Below are positions 1-9,611 of a DNA stretch of 64,000 bases, piece by piece. How positions within the stretch are numbered: the first letter of the stretch is position 1; the number at the start of each line of letters is the position of its first letter. The notes under the pieces were generated by a model. That model was not told where the DNA came from. It was given only the letters and a program-made list of their open reading frames with translations, and ran no database searches. The DNA is from ZC4RG20 sp963702105 (GTDB taxonomy: Bacteria > Pseudomonadota > Gammaproteobacteria > Steroidobacterales > Rariloculaceae). A program made the translations under genes and the position numbers. The DNA is taken from positions 2,976,001 through 3,040,000 of the forward strand of contig OY969712.1 of the NCBI GenBank assembly GCA_963702105.1, written 5' to 3'.

Positions 1-420
1 AATACGGACTGGTCCGTGATCAAAGGGCACAACGTCGTCGACATCGTGAGCGAGGGCGGCCGCGTCACCGCCGTTCCCTACGACTTCGACTTCTCCGGCC
101 TCGTGGATGCCGCCTATGCGGGACCGCCGCCGCAACTTCCGATCCACAGCGTCACCGAGCGGCTCTTTCGCGGCTTCTGTCACCCGGCCTTCGACTGGCG
201 GCCGCTGTTTGCAAGGTTCCGCGTGCGCCGCGCCGCGATCTCGGCCTTAGTCGAGCAAGTGCCGGGGCTTGCGGAGGGGTCACGCCGCGCGCTGCGCGCG
301 TATCTCGACGCGTTCTTCGCGGCGCTTGCCCCGGCCAAGGCAGCCGACGTGGTGCGCGGCTGCCGGCCGGGGCCGAACCCAGGACCCCGCGCCGGCGCAG
401 GCGCCGGCGCGAACCCGTGA
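1..420 (+). CDS. C-terminal end of an uncharacterised protein (cut by window start)
   Basis: The frame is open from base 1 and stops at 418-420, giving the last 139 residues of a longer protein. The visible part begins NTDWSVIKGHNVV and contains a YDFDFSGLVDAAYA stretch. I recall similar sequence from uncharacterised proteobacterial proteins but cannot name a function. The last 20 residues are rich in Pro, Gly and Ala and look like a disordered tail. It converges with the TonB receptor gene, leaving only 8 bases between the two stop codons. Confidence 0.6.
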   Translation, partial: NTDWSVIKGHNVVDIVSEGGRVTAVPYDFDFSGLVDAAYAGPPPQLPIHSVTERLFRGFCHPAFDWRPLFARFRVRRAAISALVEQVPGLAEGSRRALRAYLDAFFAALAPAKAADVVRGCRPGPNPGPRAGAGAGANP

Positions 421-428
421 GCTGCGAG

Positions 429-3400
429 CTACATCTTTACGGTCAAGCCGATGTAGTAGCTCCGCCCGACCTGATCGTAGTTGCTGTTCGTCGTGCCGAT
501 CGCGTTGTTCGTCGACGTGGCACCGACCCATTCCGGATCGGCATTCAGCAGGTTCTGAATGCCGCCGCGCAGCTGGTAACGATCGCCGAAGCTCCAATTG
601 CCGTAGAGGTCGAACTGATCGTGGGAACTCACGGGACGCGTATCGGCGGCCGCGCCCGGCGCCGGGTTCAGCGAGGGCAGATGCTCCCAGCGCATTCCCA
701 CGAGGAACGGACCGTTGCTGTAGCTGAAGTTCGAGAGGAAGCGCGTGTCGAACGAGGAGTTCGTGGTGGTTCCCGTGTAGTCGATGAAATCGGCGCCCGG
801 GAACGGCGACTCCGCATACTTGTTCAGATGACTCGCCTGCACGCTGACATTGAGCAGGCCCGGAATCCTCCGGAACCCGACATCCGAGAAGTTGATGGCC
901 CAGTCCAGCTGAAGGTCGATGCCCTCCGACGTGATGCCGCCCTGGTTGATGAACTGGGCGCTGTACTTGCGGTCGGCGCCGTAGTTGCCGGGGGTGAGCG
1001 GAGCGCCGCCGACGTACTCGCGCTGGATCAAATCGCAGAACGGATTGCCGGCCGCGAGCTCGGCGCCCGTATGCGAGCCCGGCGCGTCGCCGATCAGCGG
1101 GTTGTACGCCGGATCGAGGCACTGCTGGTAGATCGTGTCGTGCCCCGGCGTGCCGATCGCGTTCGTGAGCTTGATCCGGTACCAGTCGAGAGAGAGCGTG
1201 ATGCCGCTGAACGTGGGCTTACGGAATTGCGGTGTCAGCACGAGGCCCCAGGTGTAAGTGTCGGCCTTCTCCGACTCGAGGTCGGGGTTGCCTTGAGTCA
1301 CGCCGATCACGAACGGAAAATAGGTCGTGCCGCCGAAGACGTTGTAGGCGTAGGTGTCGGCGCTCGGCGTGCCGGGCACGTAGAGCGACGCCGGCGCGCC
1401 CTCGCGCGTCATGAGATACTGGCACAGCGCCTGGACGTTCAAACGGTTCGGGTTCTCGGGCCTGTTTCCCCAAGTCTGCGTACCCGCCGGATAGTATGCG
1501 CAGGCATCGGTGCCGCCCGCGAGCGTGCTGCCGCCCTTCGGCGTAAACAGCTCCGTCACGTTCGGCGCGCGGTTCGCGAGCTGATAGCCGCCGCGGAACC
1601 GAAGCCAGTCGTTCACGCTCCAGTCCCCGAGCAGCTTGTAGGTCGAAATCTTGCCGACCGTGTCGTAGTCCGAATATCGCACGCCGGGATCGAGCTCGAG
1701 CGACTTCGCGAACTTCTTGTCCGTCACGAGCGGAATCGCGAGCTCGCCGTAAAGTTCCTTCACGTTCGTCGAGCCGTCGACGGAGACCGGCAGGATCACG
1801 TTCTGAATGACGTTGGGGTAGTCCTGGTTGGCGTTGTAGCCGGAGTCGGGGTCGAACGCGAAGTGCTCGCGGCGGTAGTCGGTGCCAAGGGCGAACTGAA
1901 GGGGCCCCGCGGGCATTTTGACGATCGTGCCCGTCACGTCGCCTTCGATGACGTCCTGCTGCAGCGCCGTGATCGAGTTCATGCGCAAGACCACGTAGTC
2001 TGCGCAGTCCTTCGCGACGGAGGGCGTGTCGTTCACGCTGCCGTCGGGATTGAAGATCGGCAGCCCCGAGGTGCAGTGGCCCGTGACGGCGATGGGGACG
2101 TAGCCCGGCAGACTCGAAATATCGAAGTTCACGCCGTACTGGTCCGCGTTGAACAGGTTCTGAAGCCTCGGCAGATAGGGAAAGCCTTCCGGCTGGCGGG
2201 CGTTCACCGTCGTGTTGCCGTGCGAGGCGTAGACCGTCCAGTTCCACGGGTTGTTGCCGACCGTGAAATCGCTCTCGAGGCCGCCGACGATCTGGTAGAC
2301 GTTGCTCGTCGTCTCCGTCCTGAAGTTCGGCAGGTAGTCGAGGCCGCCGACGTACGTCCACGGCGCATCCGGATTCGGGCGCGAATCGAGCAGCGCGGCG
2401 AGCTGTGCGGGCACGGGATGCTCCGCGGTACCGGCCGGGGCCATGCCGAAGGTCGGCGAGTTCGGGTCGTCGTAGAGGTGGTTATACGGAACCGTCGGCG
2501 ACCAGACGTTGAACGCGCTCGAGACGAATCCCGAGGACGTGACGAACGACTCCGTGTAGTTCAGCTGCGAGAAGACGTTGATCTTGTCCGTAATCGCGAT
2601 TTGCCCGGAGCCGAACAGCGAATAGCGCTGCAGCGGCAGCTGCAGATAGCTGTGCGCCGCATCGTTGTAGCCGAGCGTGCCATCCGGGTTGACCTTGAAG
2701 CCGGAGGCGCCGCCGAGCGGACCCGTGTAGGGATGGGCCGCATTCAGCGGGTCGGAGGAATCGAAAACGGCGCCGTTCTGATCGATGACGTAAGTCGAGC
2801 CCTTGAGCGGGAAGCCGCCGGCGGGCGGGTTGAACGCATCCGGCGTGAACTGCGAAAGATTCGAGCTGCCGATGCTGCCGCCCATCGTCCCGGGATCGTT
2901 CCAGCCGCGCACGACCCAATCCCGGTCCCTCGAGTAGATGATGCCGCGCTTGCTGTAGTCCGCGCCGAGCATGACGTTGCCTCGCCCGTTGGCGAATGCC
3001 GCGCCCAGCAAGCCGCTGATCGAGGTCTCCTGGCCGTCGCCCTGCTCGCTCATACCCGACTGGGCCGTGACGTTGAGGCCTTCGAAGTTCTTCTTGAGGA
3101 TGAAGTTCACGACGCCGGCGATGGCATCGGCGCCGTAGACCGCCGCCGCGCCGCCCGTAATGACTTCCACTCGATCGATGGCGGCGGAAGGAATCGTGTT
3201 GAGATCGACGACGAGCTGGCCGTTGATGGGCTGCATGCGCCGCCCGTTGACCAGCACGAGGCTGCGGTTCAGGCCGAGGCCGCGCAGGTTGATCGTTGCC
3301 GCCCCGGGCGCGGCGCCGGCCTGCGGGAACGGCGTGGCGGCCGAGCTCGTCGCCGCCTGCGTGCCGGCCGCGGTGAATTGCGGCAGCTGATTCAGGGCGG

Positions 3401-3659
3401 CCTCGAGACCGATGTTGGTGCGTTGACTGAAGGTCTGCGCCTGGACCGTTACGATGGGACTTTGCGACGTGTAGTCCCTGCGCGCGATGCGCGACCCCGT
3501 GACGACGATTTCTTCGAGATTCTTCTGGTCCTGCGCCTGGCCCTGGGCCTGCGCTTGGGGCTGCTGCTGAGCGAGAACGCCGGTTTCTACGCCGACGCCG
3601 AGCGCCATGGCGACCGCCGCGGAAAGTGTGGCCTTACGGCCAATACAGAACATATTCAT
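429..3659 (-). CDS. TonB-dependent outer-membrane receptor
   Basis: This is a 1076-residue outer-membrane transporter energised by TonB. It has an N-terminal signal peptide (hydrophobic stretch about residues 10-30) and a Gln-rich linker. A TonB-box-like EEIVVTGSR segment follows near residue 50. The plug domain contains the typical LRGLGLNRSLVLVNGRR and RVEVITGGAAAVYGADAIAGVVNFI signatures in overlapping parts, and the rest is a long beta-barrel. The length is in the upper range for the family. The protein ends in YYIGLTVKM; Met replaces the aromatic residue that usually ends barrel proteins. The substrate cannot be read from sequence. The 4-alkylphenol-oxidase-type pair transcribed just upstream on the same strand suggests an aromatic or plant-derived ligand, which is inference. 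Confidence 0.93.
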   Translation of the reverse strand: MNMFCIGRKATLSAAVAMALGVGVETGVLAQQQPQAQAQGQAQDQKNLEEIVVTGSRIARRDYTSQSPIVTVQAQTFSQRTNIGLEAALNQLPQFTAAGTQAATSSAATPFPQAGAAPGAATINLRGLGLNRSLVLVNGRRMQPINGQLVVDLNTIPSAAIDRVEVITGGAAAVYGADAIAGVVNFILKKNFEGLNVTAQSGMSEQGDGQETSISGLLGAAFANGRGNVMLGADYSKRGIIYSRDRDWVVRGWNDPGTMGGSIGSSNLSQFTPDAFNPPAGGFPLKGSTYVIDQNGAVFDSSDPLNAAHPYTGPLGGASGFKVNPDGTLGYNDAAHSYLQLPLQRYSLFGSGQIAITDKINVFSQLNYTESFVTSSGFVSSAFNVWSPTVPYNHLYDDPNSPTFGMAPAGTAEHPVPAQLAALLDSRPNPDAPWTYVGGLDYLPNFRTETTSNVYQIVGGLESDFTVGNNPWNWTVYASHGNTTVNARQPEGFPYLPRLQNLFNADQYGVNFDISSLPGYVPIAVTGHCTSGLPIFNPDGSVNDTPSVAKDCADYVVLRMNSITALQQDVIEGDVTGTIVKMPAGPLQFALGTDYRREHFAFDPDSGYNANQDYPNVIQNVILPVSVDGSTNVKELYGELAIPLVTDKKFAKSLELDPGVRYSDYDTVGKISTYKLLGDWSVNDWLRFRGGYQLANRAPNVTELFTPKGGSTLAGGTDACAYYPAGTQTWGNRPENPNRLNVQALCQYLMTREGAPASLYVPGTPSADTYAYNVFGGTTYFPFVIGVTQGNPDLESEKADTYTWGLVLTPQFRKPTFSGITLSLDWYRIKLTNAIGTPGHDTIYQQCLDPAYNPLIGDAPGSHTGAELAAGNPFCDLIQREYVGGAPLTPGNYGADRKYSAQFINQGGITSEGIDLQLDWAINFSDVGFRRIPGLLNVSVQASHLNKYAESPFPGADFIDYTGTTTNSSFDTRFLSNFSYSNGPFLVGMRWEHLPSLNPAPGAAADTRPVSSHDQFDLYGNWSFGDRYQLRGGIQNLLNADPEWVGATSTNNAIGTTNSNYDQVGRSYYIGLTVKM

Positions 3660-3825
3660 AGACGTGCCCTCCCCCGAAAGCTTTATGAACAGGTCTGCGA
3701 ATGCAGCGAAAATCTAGCGGATCATTACCTCCGGTCACCCACGTGGCGCAATCGCCATTTGTCTCATAGTCCCCAAGACTTTCCAAGTCCTCGGCGAATG
3801 CGAATGCGCTACCTTCCCGGTACAG

Positions 3826-4206
3826 CTACTTGGATAGATACGCGGCCAAGGCATCCAGATCCGCATCGCCGATCTCGGTCTTGCGGAAGAACGGCATGAC
3901 CGTGACGCCGTGGCGCACGTAATACTTGACGATCGCCGGAGTGAGGTCGGTTCGCTGCTCGAGCAGCGCGGGCTTACCGCCGTTGTAGAGCGCCTGCAGC
4001 GCGGCCGTGCCGGGCTTGCCCGGCCCGTCGCCGTGACAAGGCCAGCACCAGTGATCGAAGACCTGCTTGCCGCGCGCCGGGGCCGGCCCGGCGCGCGTGG
4101 ACGAGGTGCTCTGTTGTGCCTCGAGCGGCCCCAGCTGCAGCGAGCCCGCGAGGGCCGCGAGCGCGGCCAGAAGGACGACGCCTCGCCGCTCGCCTCGCCG
4201 CTTCAT
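3826..4206 (-). CDS. c-type cytochrome, likely electron-accepting subunit of the adjacent flavoprotein
   Basis: This 126-residue protein has a signal peptide (hydrophobic residues 9-30) and one class I heme-binding site, C54-W-P-C57-H58. Met in the motif VTVMPFF near residue 104 is the probable axial ligand. Its size and its overlap with the FAD gene match the cytochrome subunit of p-cresol methylhydroxylase (PchC) or eugenol hydroxylase. In those enzymes the heme takes electrons from the flavin in the periplasm. Its ATG overlaps the flavoprotein stop codon by 4 bases (ATGA), so the two are translationally coupled. Confidence 0.85.
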   Translation of the reverse strand: MKRRGERRGVVLLAALAALAGSLQLGPLEAQQSTSSTRAGPAPARGKQVFDHWCWPCHGDGPGKPGTAALQALYNGGKPALLEQRTDLTPAIVKYYVRHGVTVMPFFRKTEIGDADLDALAAYLSK

Positions 4207-5852
4207 GCCGGCCGCCCTCCGCGCAGGTGCTCCGGCCAGATCCCGTACCGCCCTGCCGCGAGAATGCCGTTCGGGTCGATCGCGTCCTTTAGACGCTCGT
4301 GAAAGCGCCGCAGCGCATGGTCGTTGAACGAATAGGTCCCGGTCACGGCGTCCTGAAACGCCGGCGGCGTGCGGTACTCGCCCCAGCCGTGCTCGGCCGA
4401 GATCTGCACGAGCCGCTCGAAATTGCGGCGCATCTTCTGATTGGCGGCGACCTCCTTGCGGATCGGGAAGCCGAAGAGATAGATGAATGCGCGGTTCCAG
4501 TAGGTCGTCGGCAGCGTGAACCCGGCGGCCGTCACGGGCAGGTCCATTTCCTTCGCGGCCTCCGTGAAAACTCTATTCGCCTCGAAGATCGCTTCGCCGC
4601 TGCGCGGAATGATCGGCGAGAACCACACGTGCCCTTCGGTCGGGTTCGGGTTCGTCGCGCTGCGCGCGCCGATCGAGAACATCGTGAGGCTCGGGACTCC
4701 GAACTCGGGCAGCGAAACCTCGCGCGAGCCCGCCGCCTGACGGCGCTGGATGTCTTCGATCTGCACCGCGCTCAGCGGGAACTTGAAGAGGTCGCCCGCC
4801 TTGAACTTCGCACCCGGAATCGCGCTGAACTTCTCCCGCGCATACTCCCAGTTCGCCGCGAGCGCCTTTTCGGGCCCGTACATCTTGACGGTGCAGCTCC
4901 AATAGCCCGTGCCCTGCTTCGCGGCGTAGGCCTCGAGCTCCTCGGTCGAGGCGTTCCTCGCGAGCAGGTCGCTGAGCTCGGTGGGCGCGGCGCTGAAGAA
5001 GCCGCCGAGCAATGGGCTGCCGAGCTGCGGCATGCCGTTCAGCACGTTCGTGTTCTCGAGGTAATTCAGGATATCGACGAGCGGAATCAGGTCGTCGTGC
5101 TTCGGCACGGTCACGGTGCCCGTGAAGTAGGCGTCGGGCTCCGGCATGAGCCAGAAGCCCATCTTCGTCACGACCCCGAAGTTCGACTGGGAGAACAGGC
5201 CGTCGATCCAGGGACCGATGCCGAACTTGTACTGCTGCCACGTCTTCGCGTTCGGCAGCGCGCCCATGCCCGTGCGCAGCAGGTCGCCGTCGGGGAGCAC
5301 GACCTCCATGCCGCAGTGCGCGTCGAAATGATTGCGGAACTGCCATTGCGTATAGCCGCCGCCGTGATCGAGCGCGTTGCCGACGAGGCTGCCCCAACCC
5401 GGATCCGGACAATCCATCCAGACCTTGAGCTTGTGCTCTTGAATGTAGCGGTAGAAATCGAAGTAGCTGACGCCGGGCTCGACGAGGGCCGAGGCATTGC
5501 GCTCGCTGACCTCGAGGATGCGGTTCATGCGTTTGAGATCGAGCACGACGCTGCCGGAAAGATTCGGCGCCGAGCCGCCGTAGCCGAGATTGCGGCCCGT
5601 CGAAATCGCGTAGATGGGGATCCGGTGCTCGTTCGCGATCCGAACGATGGCCTGAACCTCCTCGACCGTGAAAGGGGCGACGGCGGCCGAGGCGGTGCGC
5701 TCCTCCGGCTCGCCCTTGAAGGGCGAATAGGCGTCCCGGTAGAGCGCCACGTCGTCGTCGCTCGTGAAGACCCAATCGTCGCCCACAGTTGCAGCGAATT
5801 GCTTGAGTGCGGCAGCGAACGCCGCGCTGCTGACTCCCGGCGGAACGGCCAT
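4203..5852 (-). CDS. FAD-linked 4-cresol/vanillyl-alcohol oxidase-family dehydrogenase
   Basis: This 549-residue flavoprotein belongs to the p-cresol methylhydroxylase / vanillyl-alcohol oxidase family, which oxidises the side chain of 4-alkylphenols. The N-terminal FAD domain contains the pyrophosphate-binding stretch STGRNLGYGGSAP (residues 85-97) and NALDHGGGYT (residues 159-168). The C-terminal half is the substrate domain. The frame is open further upstream, but the ATG at 5850-5852 has a strong purine-rich site (GGGGGAGAG) just before it and gives the family's usual length. The gene is followed by the overlapping cytochrome gene, as in pchF-pchC or ehyB-ehyA pairs. The substrate could be p-cresol, a 4-alkylphenol or eugenol; sequence alone does not decide. 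Confidence 0.88.
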   Translation of the reverse strand: MAVPPGVSSAAFAAALKQFAATVGDDWVFTSDDDVALYRDAYSPFKGEPEERTASAAVAPFTVEEVQAIVRIANEHRIPIYAISTGRNLGYGGSAPNLSGSVVLDLKRMNRILEVSERNASALVEPGVSYFDFYRYIQEHKLKVWMDCPDPGWGSLVGNALDHGGGYTQWQFRNHFDAHCGMEVVLPDGDLLRTGMGALPNAKTWQQYKFGIGPWIDGLFSQSNFGVVTKMGFWLMPEPDAYFTGTVTVPKHDDLIPLVDILNYLENTNVLNGMPQLGSPLLGGFFSAAPTELSDLLARNASTEELEAYAAKQGTGYWSCTVKMYGPEKALAANWEYAREKFSAIPGAKFKAGDLFKFPLSAVQIEDIQRRQAAGSREVSLPEFGVPSLTMFSIGARSATNPNPTEGHVWFSPIIPRSGEAIFEANRVFTEAAKEMDLPVTAAGFTLPTTYWNRAFIYLFGFPIRKEVAANQKMRRNFERLVQISAEHGWGEYRTPPAFQDAVTGTYSFNDHALRRFHERLKDAIDPNGILAAGRYGIWPEHLRGGRPA

Positions 5853-6255
5853 GCACTCTCCCCCGTGACGGCTTCCGTCCCGGCGCTGGCCGGGCGGCGC
5901 GCGCTTGTTGCTTCTTCGAGCACCGGCGCGGCGGCGTGGACGACGGGCCGGCGGTACAGCCGGATCATACATCGCCCCCGCTCGGCGTGCGATCTTGGGC
6001 AACCGGGGATCGGTCGTGTGAATCTGGGAATCTGCGAAGCCTGCGTTGCGGGAAGGCGCGCGGCCCTGCGCGGCTGCGCGTCCGACCGCGTCGTGGTATC
6101 CTTCGCCATGCGCCGACATGCTTCGATCCCCTCTCCGAAAAGCCTTTGCCGGGCTCGAATCCGGCTCCCCGAACCCTTCCGCCACGCGGCCATCGCGGCG
6201 CACCCGTGCGCCGCGGCACGATCGCGTGCGCCCAAAGATGGAGACCGAACACGCG
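5853..6255. other. Divergent intergenic region, no gene seen
   Basis: About 400 bases separate the divergently transcribed flavoprotein and IMP dehydrogenase genes. Frames remain open here on both strands because of the high GC content, but none resembles a known protein. The region must contain the promoters for both directions; I could not identify convincing -35/-10 pairs or operator dyads. Confidence 0.5.
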
Positions 6256-7773
6256 ATGACGAACCCAGACGGCCTCAGCGCCTCCGAGCTGTTCGAGCGC
6301 TCTCCCTATGCGCTGACCTACAACGACCTGCTGCTCATGCCCGGTCATATCGACTTCGCGCCCGCGGACGTGGAGCTCTCGACTCGGCTGACGCGCGAGA
6401 TAGCGCTGAAACGTCCGCTCGTGAGCTCGCCCATGGACACGGTGACCGAGCACCGCATGGCCATCGCGCTCGCGCTCTGCGGCGGCATCGGCATCGTTCA
6501 CTACAACTGCTCGATCGAGGAGCAGGTTGCCCAGATCCGTAAGGTCCGGCGCTTCGAGAACGGCTTCATCCTCGACCCGGTGACGCTCTCCCCGGGGCAC
6601 ACGATCGCCGACGTGAAGGCCATCAAGCGCCAGCACGGCTTCAGCGGTATCCCGATCACCGAGGACGGCACCATGCGCTCGCGGCTCGTCGGCATCGTGA
6701 CGAACCGCGACATCGACTTCGAGACGGACGCGAGCCGCCCGCTGCGCGAGGTCATGACGCGCGACCTGGTGACGGCGCACAAAGGCATTTCGCTGACGGA
6801 CGCCAACGAGATCCTGCGCCGGTCGAAGAAAGGCAAGCTGCCAGTAATAGACGAGCAGGGGCGGCTCGTCGCGCTCACCAGCCGGCGGGACCTGCGCAAA
6901 AACCGCGACTACCCCGACGCGACGAAGGACGCCTCCAAGAACCTCATGGTCGGCGCGGCGCTCAGCACGAAGGCGGAGGACCGGGACCGCATGGCGGCGC
7001 TCGCCGAGGCCGGCGTCAGCGTCGTCGTCATCGACAGCGCGCAGGGCGACAGCAGCTTCCAGCACGACATGATCCGTTACGTGAAGCGGCACCATCCGGA
7101 GGTACAGGTGATCGGCGGCAACGTCGTGACGGCGCGCCAGGCCGAGAACCTGATCCGCGCGGGCGCCGACGCGCTGCGCATCGGCATGGGACCGGGCAGC
7201 ATCTGCACGACGCAGGAGGTCACGGCCGTCGGCCGCAGCCAGGCGACTGCCGTCTACTACACGGCACGGGCCGCGCGCCGCCACGGCGTTCCCGTCATCG
7301 CCGACGGCGGCATCAGCGTCATCGGCCAAATCATGAAGGCGCTCGCGCTCGGGGCGAGCGCGGTCATGTGCGGCAGCCTCTTCGCCGGAACCGAGGAAAG
7401 CCCGGGCGACTACGTATACCGCGACGGCGTAAGGCTCAAGACCTACCGGGGCATGGCAAGCCTCGAGGCCATGAAGGCGGGCGGCAACAAGCGCTACTTT
7501 ACCGAGCAGAACGACGTGAAGGTCGCGCAGGGCGTCAGCGGCTTCGTGCAGGACCGGGGCAGCATGTTCGAGCTCGTCGCTTATCTGACGCAGGGGCTCA
7601 GACTCGCGATGCAGGATGTGGGCGTGCGGAGCGTCGCCGCGCTGCACGAGGGCCTCGAGTCCGGCGACGTGCGCTTCGAGCTGCGCAGCCCGGCGGCCCA
7701 ACGCGAGGGCGGAATCCACGACCTCTACAGCTACATGCCCTCGGATGCGCTCTACTTGACCTCTACGGAGTAG
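6256..7773 (+). CDS. guaB: IMP dehydrogenase, eukaryotic-like sequence type
   Basis: It catalyses NAD-dependent oxidation of IMP to XMP, the committed step of guanine nucleotide synthesis. From the chosen ATG it has 505 residues. The catalytic barrel is interrupted by two CBS domains (about residues 105-215). The loop GMGPGSICTTQEV carries catalytic Cys317, and R413-Y414 is the mobile-flap pair. Segments such as LTYNDLLLMPGHIDF, PLVSSPMDTVTE, EILRRSKKGKLP and RSQATAVY follow animal/fungal IMPDH far better than the usual bacterial GuaB. An ATG at 6238 is an alternative start, but GGAGA at 6240-6244 favours 6256. No guaA lies nearby, so a second conventional guaB may exist elsewhere. Confidence 0.88.
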   Translation: MTNPDGLSASELFERSPYALTYNDLLLMPGHIDFAPADVELSTRLTREIALKRPLVSSPMDTVTEHRMAIALALCGGIGIVHYNCSIEEQVAQIRKVRRFENGFILDPVTLSPGHTIADVKAIKRQHGFSGIPITEDGTMRSRLVGIVTNRDIDFETDASRPLREVMTRDLVTAHKGISLTDANEILRRSKKGKLPVIDEQGRLVALTSRRDLRKNRDYPDATKDASKNLMVGAALSTKAEDRDRMAALAEAGVSVVVIDSAQGDSSFQHDMIRYVKRHHPEVQVIGGNVVTARQAENLIRAGADALRIGMGPGSICTTQEVTAVGRSQATAVYYTARAARRHGVPVIADGGISVIGQIMKALALGASAVMCGSLFAGTEESPGDYVYRDGVRLKTYRGMASLEAMKAGGNKRYFTEQNDVKVAQGVSGFVQDRGSMFELVAYLTQGLRLAMQDVGVRSVAALHEGLESGDVRFELRSPAAQREGGIHDLYSYMPSDALYLTSTE

Positions 7774-7854
7774 TCACGTCCGCGAAACGTGCCGTAGGTC
7801 CTCAATCAGGCCATAGACCTCTTTCTCGCCGTCGATATCGCCCTGAGAGCCGGG

Positions 7855-8711
7855 ATGGGTTCTATACCGCGATCATCGTCCTGGGCTTCGCCATCGGCTT
7901 CGCCGCGGCAATGCTGACCGGGCTCTATATGCAGGACGAGTACAGCTACGAACGGTTCATCCCGGGCTATGAGCGTGTCTATCGACTCGAGATGGACATG
8001 CTGGCGCCCGGAGCGAAGCCGCAGCCGACCGATTTCTCGTGGAACACGGCGGCAGCCAATGCTGCCCTGGACTTTTGCGCCGACCCGACAGCGTGGTTTT
8101 GACGCGTGCCATGGCCCGCAAGTACTTCCGCCAGGATGCCCCGATTGGGAAGACCCCGCTTGTCCAGGCCGTGACCGGGGATCCGACCGCGCACGCCATG
8201 GTGGTCAGGGCGGTGCTCGAAGACCCTCCGAGCGAAACCCACCTCGAGCAGTTCAAAATCTTCGCCTCGGGTCTTGCGGCCGGGTCCTATCTCGCGGCGT
8301 ACGACCGGAGCCCCGGCGTAGCCCTCGTATGGACCTATCTCAGATTGCGCCCTGGCGTGCCGGCCGACGCTGTGTTGGCCGGCCTGCCCGCCTTCGGCGC
8401 CCGCCATTACCCCGCGCCGATCGCCGCCAATTTCCGCCTCGAGCCGATCACGGACCTGCACTCCGCGGGCGACGCCCGCGCTGTGGACGCCGCGATCGCC
8501 GCCGTCGGAGCCCTGATCATCCTCGTCGCGGCCGGCCGCCTATTGGGCCGCCGGTCGCTGGTTGCAGGGCTTTGCCTATCGAGTGAGCCTGCCGCCCTGG
8601 CTGTTTCTCTCCGCATCCGCCCTCGCGGTGCTGATCGCGCTCGCGACGGTCGCGGCCCATGCCTGGCTCGCGGCAAACGCAAAACCGGCCGTCGCGCTCC
8701 GATGCGAGTAG
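7855..8711 (+). pseudogene. Decayed MacB/FtsX-type ABC transporter permease
   Basis: Three fragments of one permease lie in different frames. At about 7855-8065, FYTAIIVLGFAIGFAAAMLTG and DEYSYERFIPGYERVYRLEMD match the first membrane helix and start of the periplasmic domain. At about 8090-8545, another frame reads VVLTRAMARKYF, VLEDPPSETHLEQFKIFASG and LRLEPITDLHS-like periplasmic sequence, ending in the second helix GALIILVAA. At about 8556-8711, a third frame reads RWLQGFAYRVSLPPWLFL and ends ALRCE, the normal C-terminus of these permeases. At least two internal segments are missing and no intact ATPase gene is adjacent, so this is a deletion-riddled relic. Confidence 0.8.
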
Positions 8712-8984
8712 GCGCTCCTGTCAGCGCTCCGCCGCGAGCGGCCTCTCAGCGCGCGGCAGACTGCAAGCCGCCGGATATCTTGGGGGCCGAGGGAGTGAAC
8801 TTCGGTACGAAGAATGCGTAATCGTATCCGAGACCGGCAACTTGGAGTAAGGAACCGGCTCGCGCGTCCTTCAGTGGAGTCTTTGGGGTCGCCTCGAACC
8901 TGGTGCTCGCGCCCCCTGGCTCCAGGATGAAATCATCGGGTGGGCGCTTCCATTCTTACGGCGACTTTCAACTACAGGTGCACC

Positions 8985-9554
8985 ATGGAGATGGCATATC
9001 GAGAGCGATGGCGAGCTGAGATCGCCGAGCTGCAAAGAATCTTGTCCGGGTTCGACTTTAAAGAGGAAACCAAGTGGGGGAAGCCCTGCTACACCCTGGA
9101 AGGGAAGAACGTCGTCATCATCCAGGGCTTCAAAGAATATTGCGCGTTGGGGTTCTTTCAGGGTGCGCTGTTGAAGGACCCGAAAAAGCTGCTGGTGCAG
9201 CTCGGCAACGTTCGGGCAGCGCGCGTTATGAAGTTCACGAGCGCCGACGAGATTGCGACAAAGGCTGCGATTATCGAGGCCTACCTGCGCGAGGCTGTAA
9301 CGGCCGTGAAGGACGGACGCAAGGTCGAAACGAAACCCGCAGAGATTCCCCTGCCGGAGGAGTTGAAAGCGAAGTTCCGCAGCGACCCGCGCTTCAAGCT
9401 CGCGTTCGAGGCACTGACGCCCGGGCGGCAACGGGGATACCTCTATCACTTCTCAGCCGCGAAGCAGTCCGAGACGCGAACCGCGCGGATCGAGAGAGCA
9501 ATGCCCGCGATCTTCGCAGGGAAAGGGCTCCTCGAGCGGCGCGGAGATCGATAG
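8985..9554 (+). CDS. YdeI/OmpD-associated (DUF1801) family protein
   Basis: This is a 189-residue soluble protein. The N-terminal two thirds match the DUF1801 fold (motifs KWGKPCYTLEGKNV and YCALGFFQGALLKDP). The C-terminal third (ALTPGRQRGYLYHFSAAKQ plus an Arg/Glu-rich helix) matches the bacteriocin-protection YdeI/OmpD-associated domain. The biochemical role of the family is poorly known. I chose the ATG at 8985 because AGGTG lies about eight bases upstream; an earlier in-frame ATG at 8940 lacks a clear ribosome-binding site. It converges on the DUF2200 gene. Confidence 0.8.
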   Translation: MEMAYRERWRAEIAELQRILSGFDFKEETKWGKPCYTLEGKNVVIIQGFKEYCALGFFQGALLKDPKKLLVQLGNVRAARVMKFTSADEIATKAAIIEAYLREAVTAVKDGRKVETKPAEIPLPEELKAKFRSDPRFKLAFEALTPGRQRGYLYHFSAAKQSETRTARIERAMPAIFAGKGLLERRGDR

Positions 9555-9611
9555 TGACACGCCGTTCAGGCCCTTAGTACGAACGGCCGTCGCCGGAACG
9601 GACACGGTTCG

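Noticed and set aside
417..3899. Open frame of 1160 codons on the plus strand
   Set aside because: It is antisense to the TonB receptor, has Arg/Val/Ala-rich nonsense composition and no recognisable domain. Such frames are common in very GC-rich DNA.
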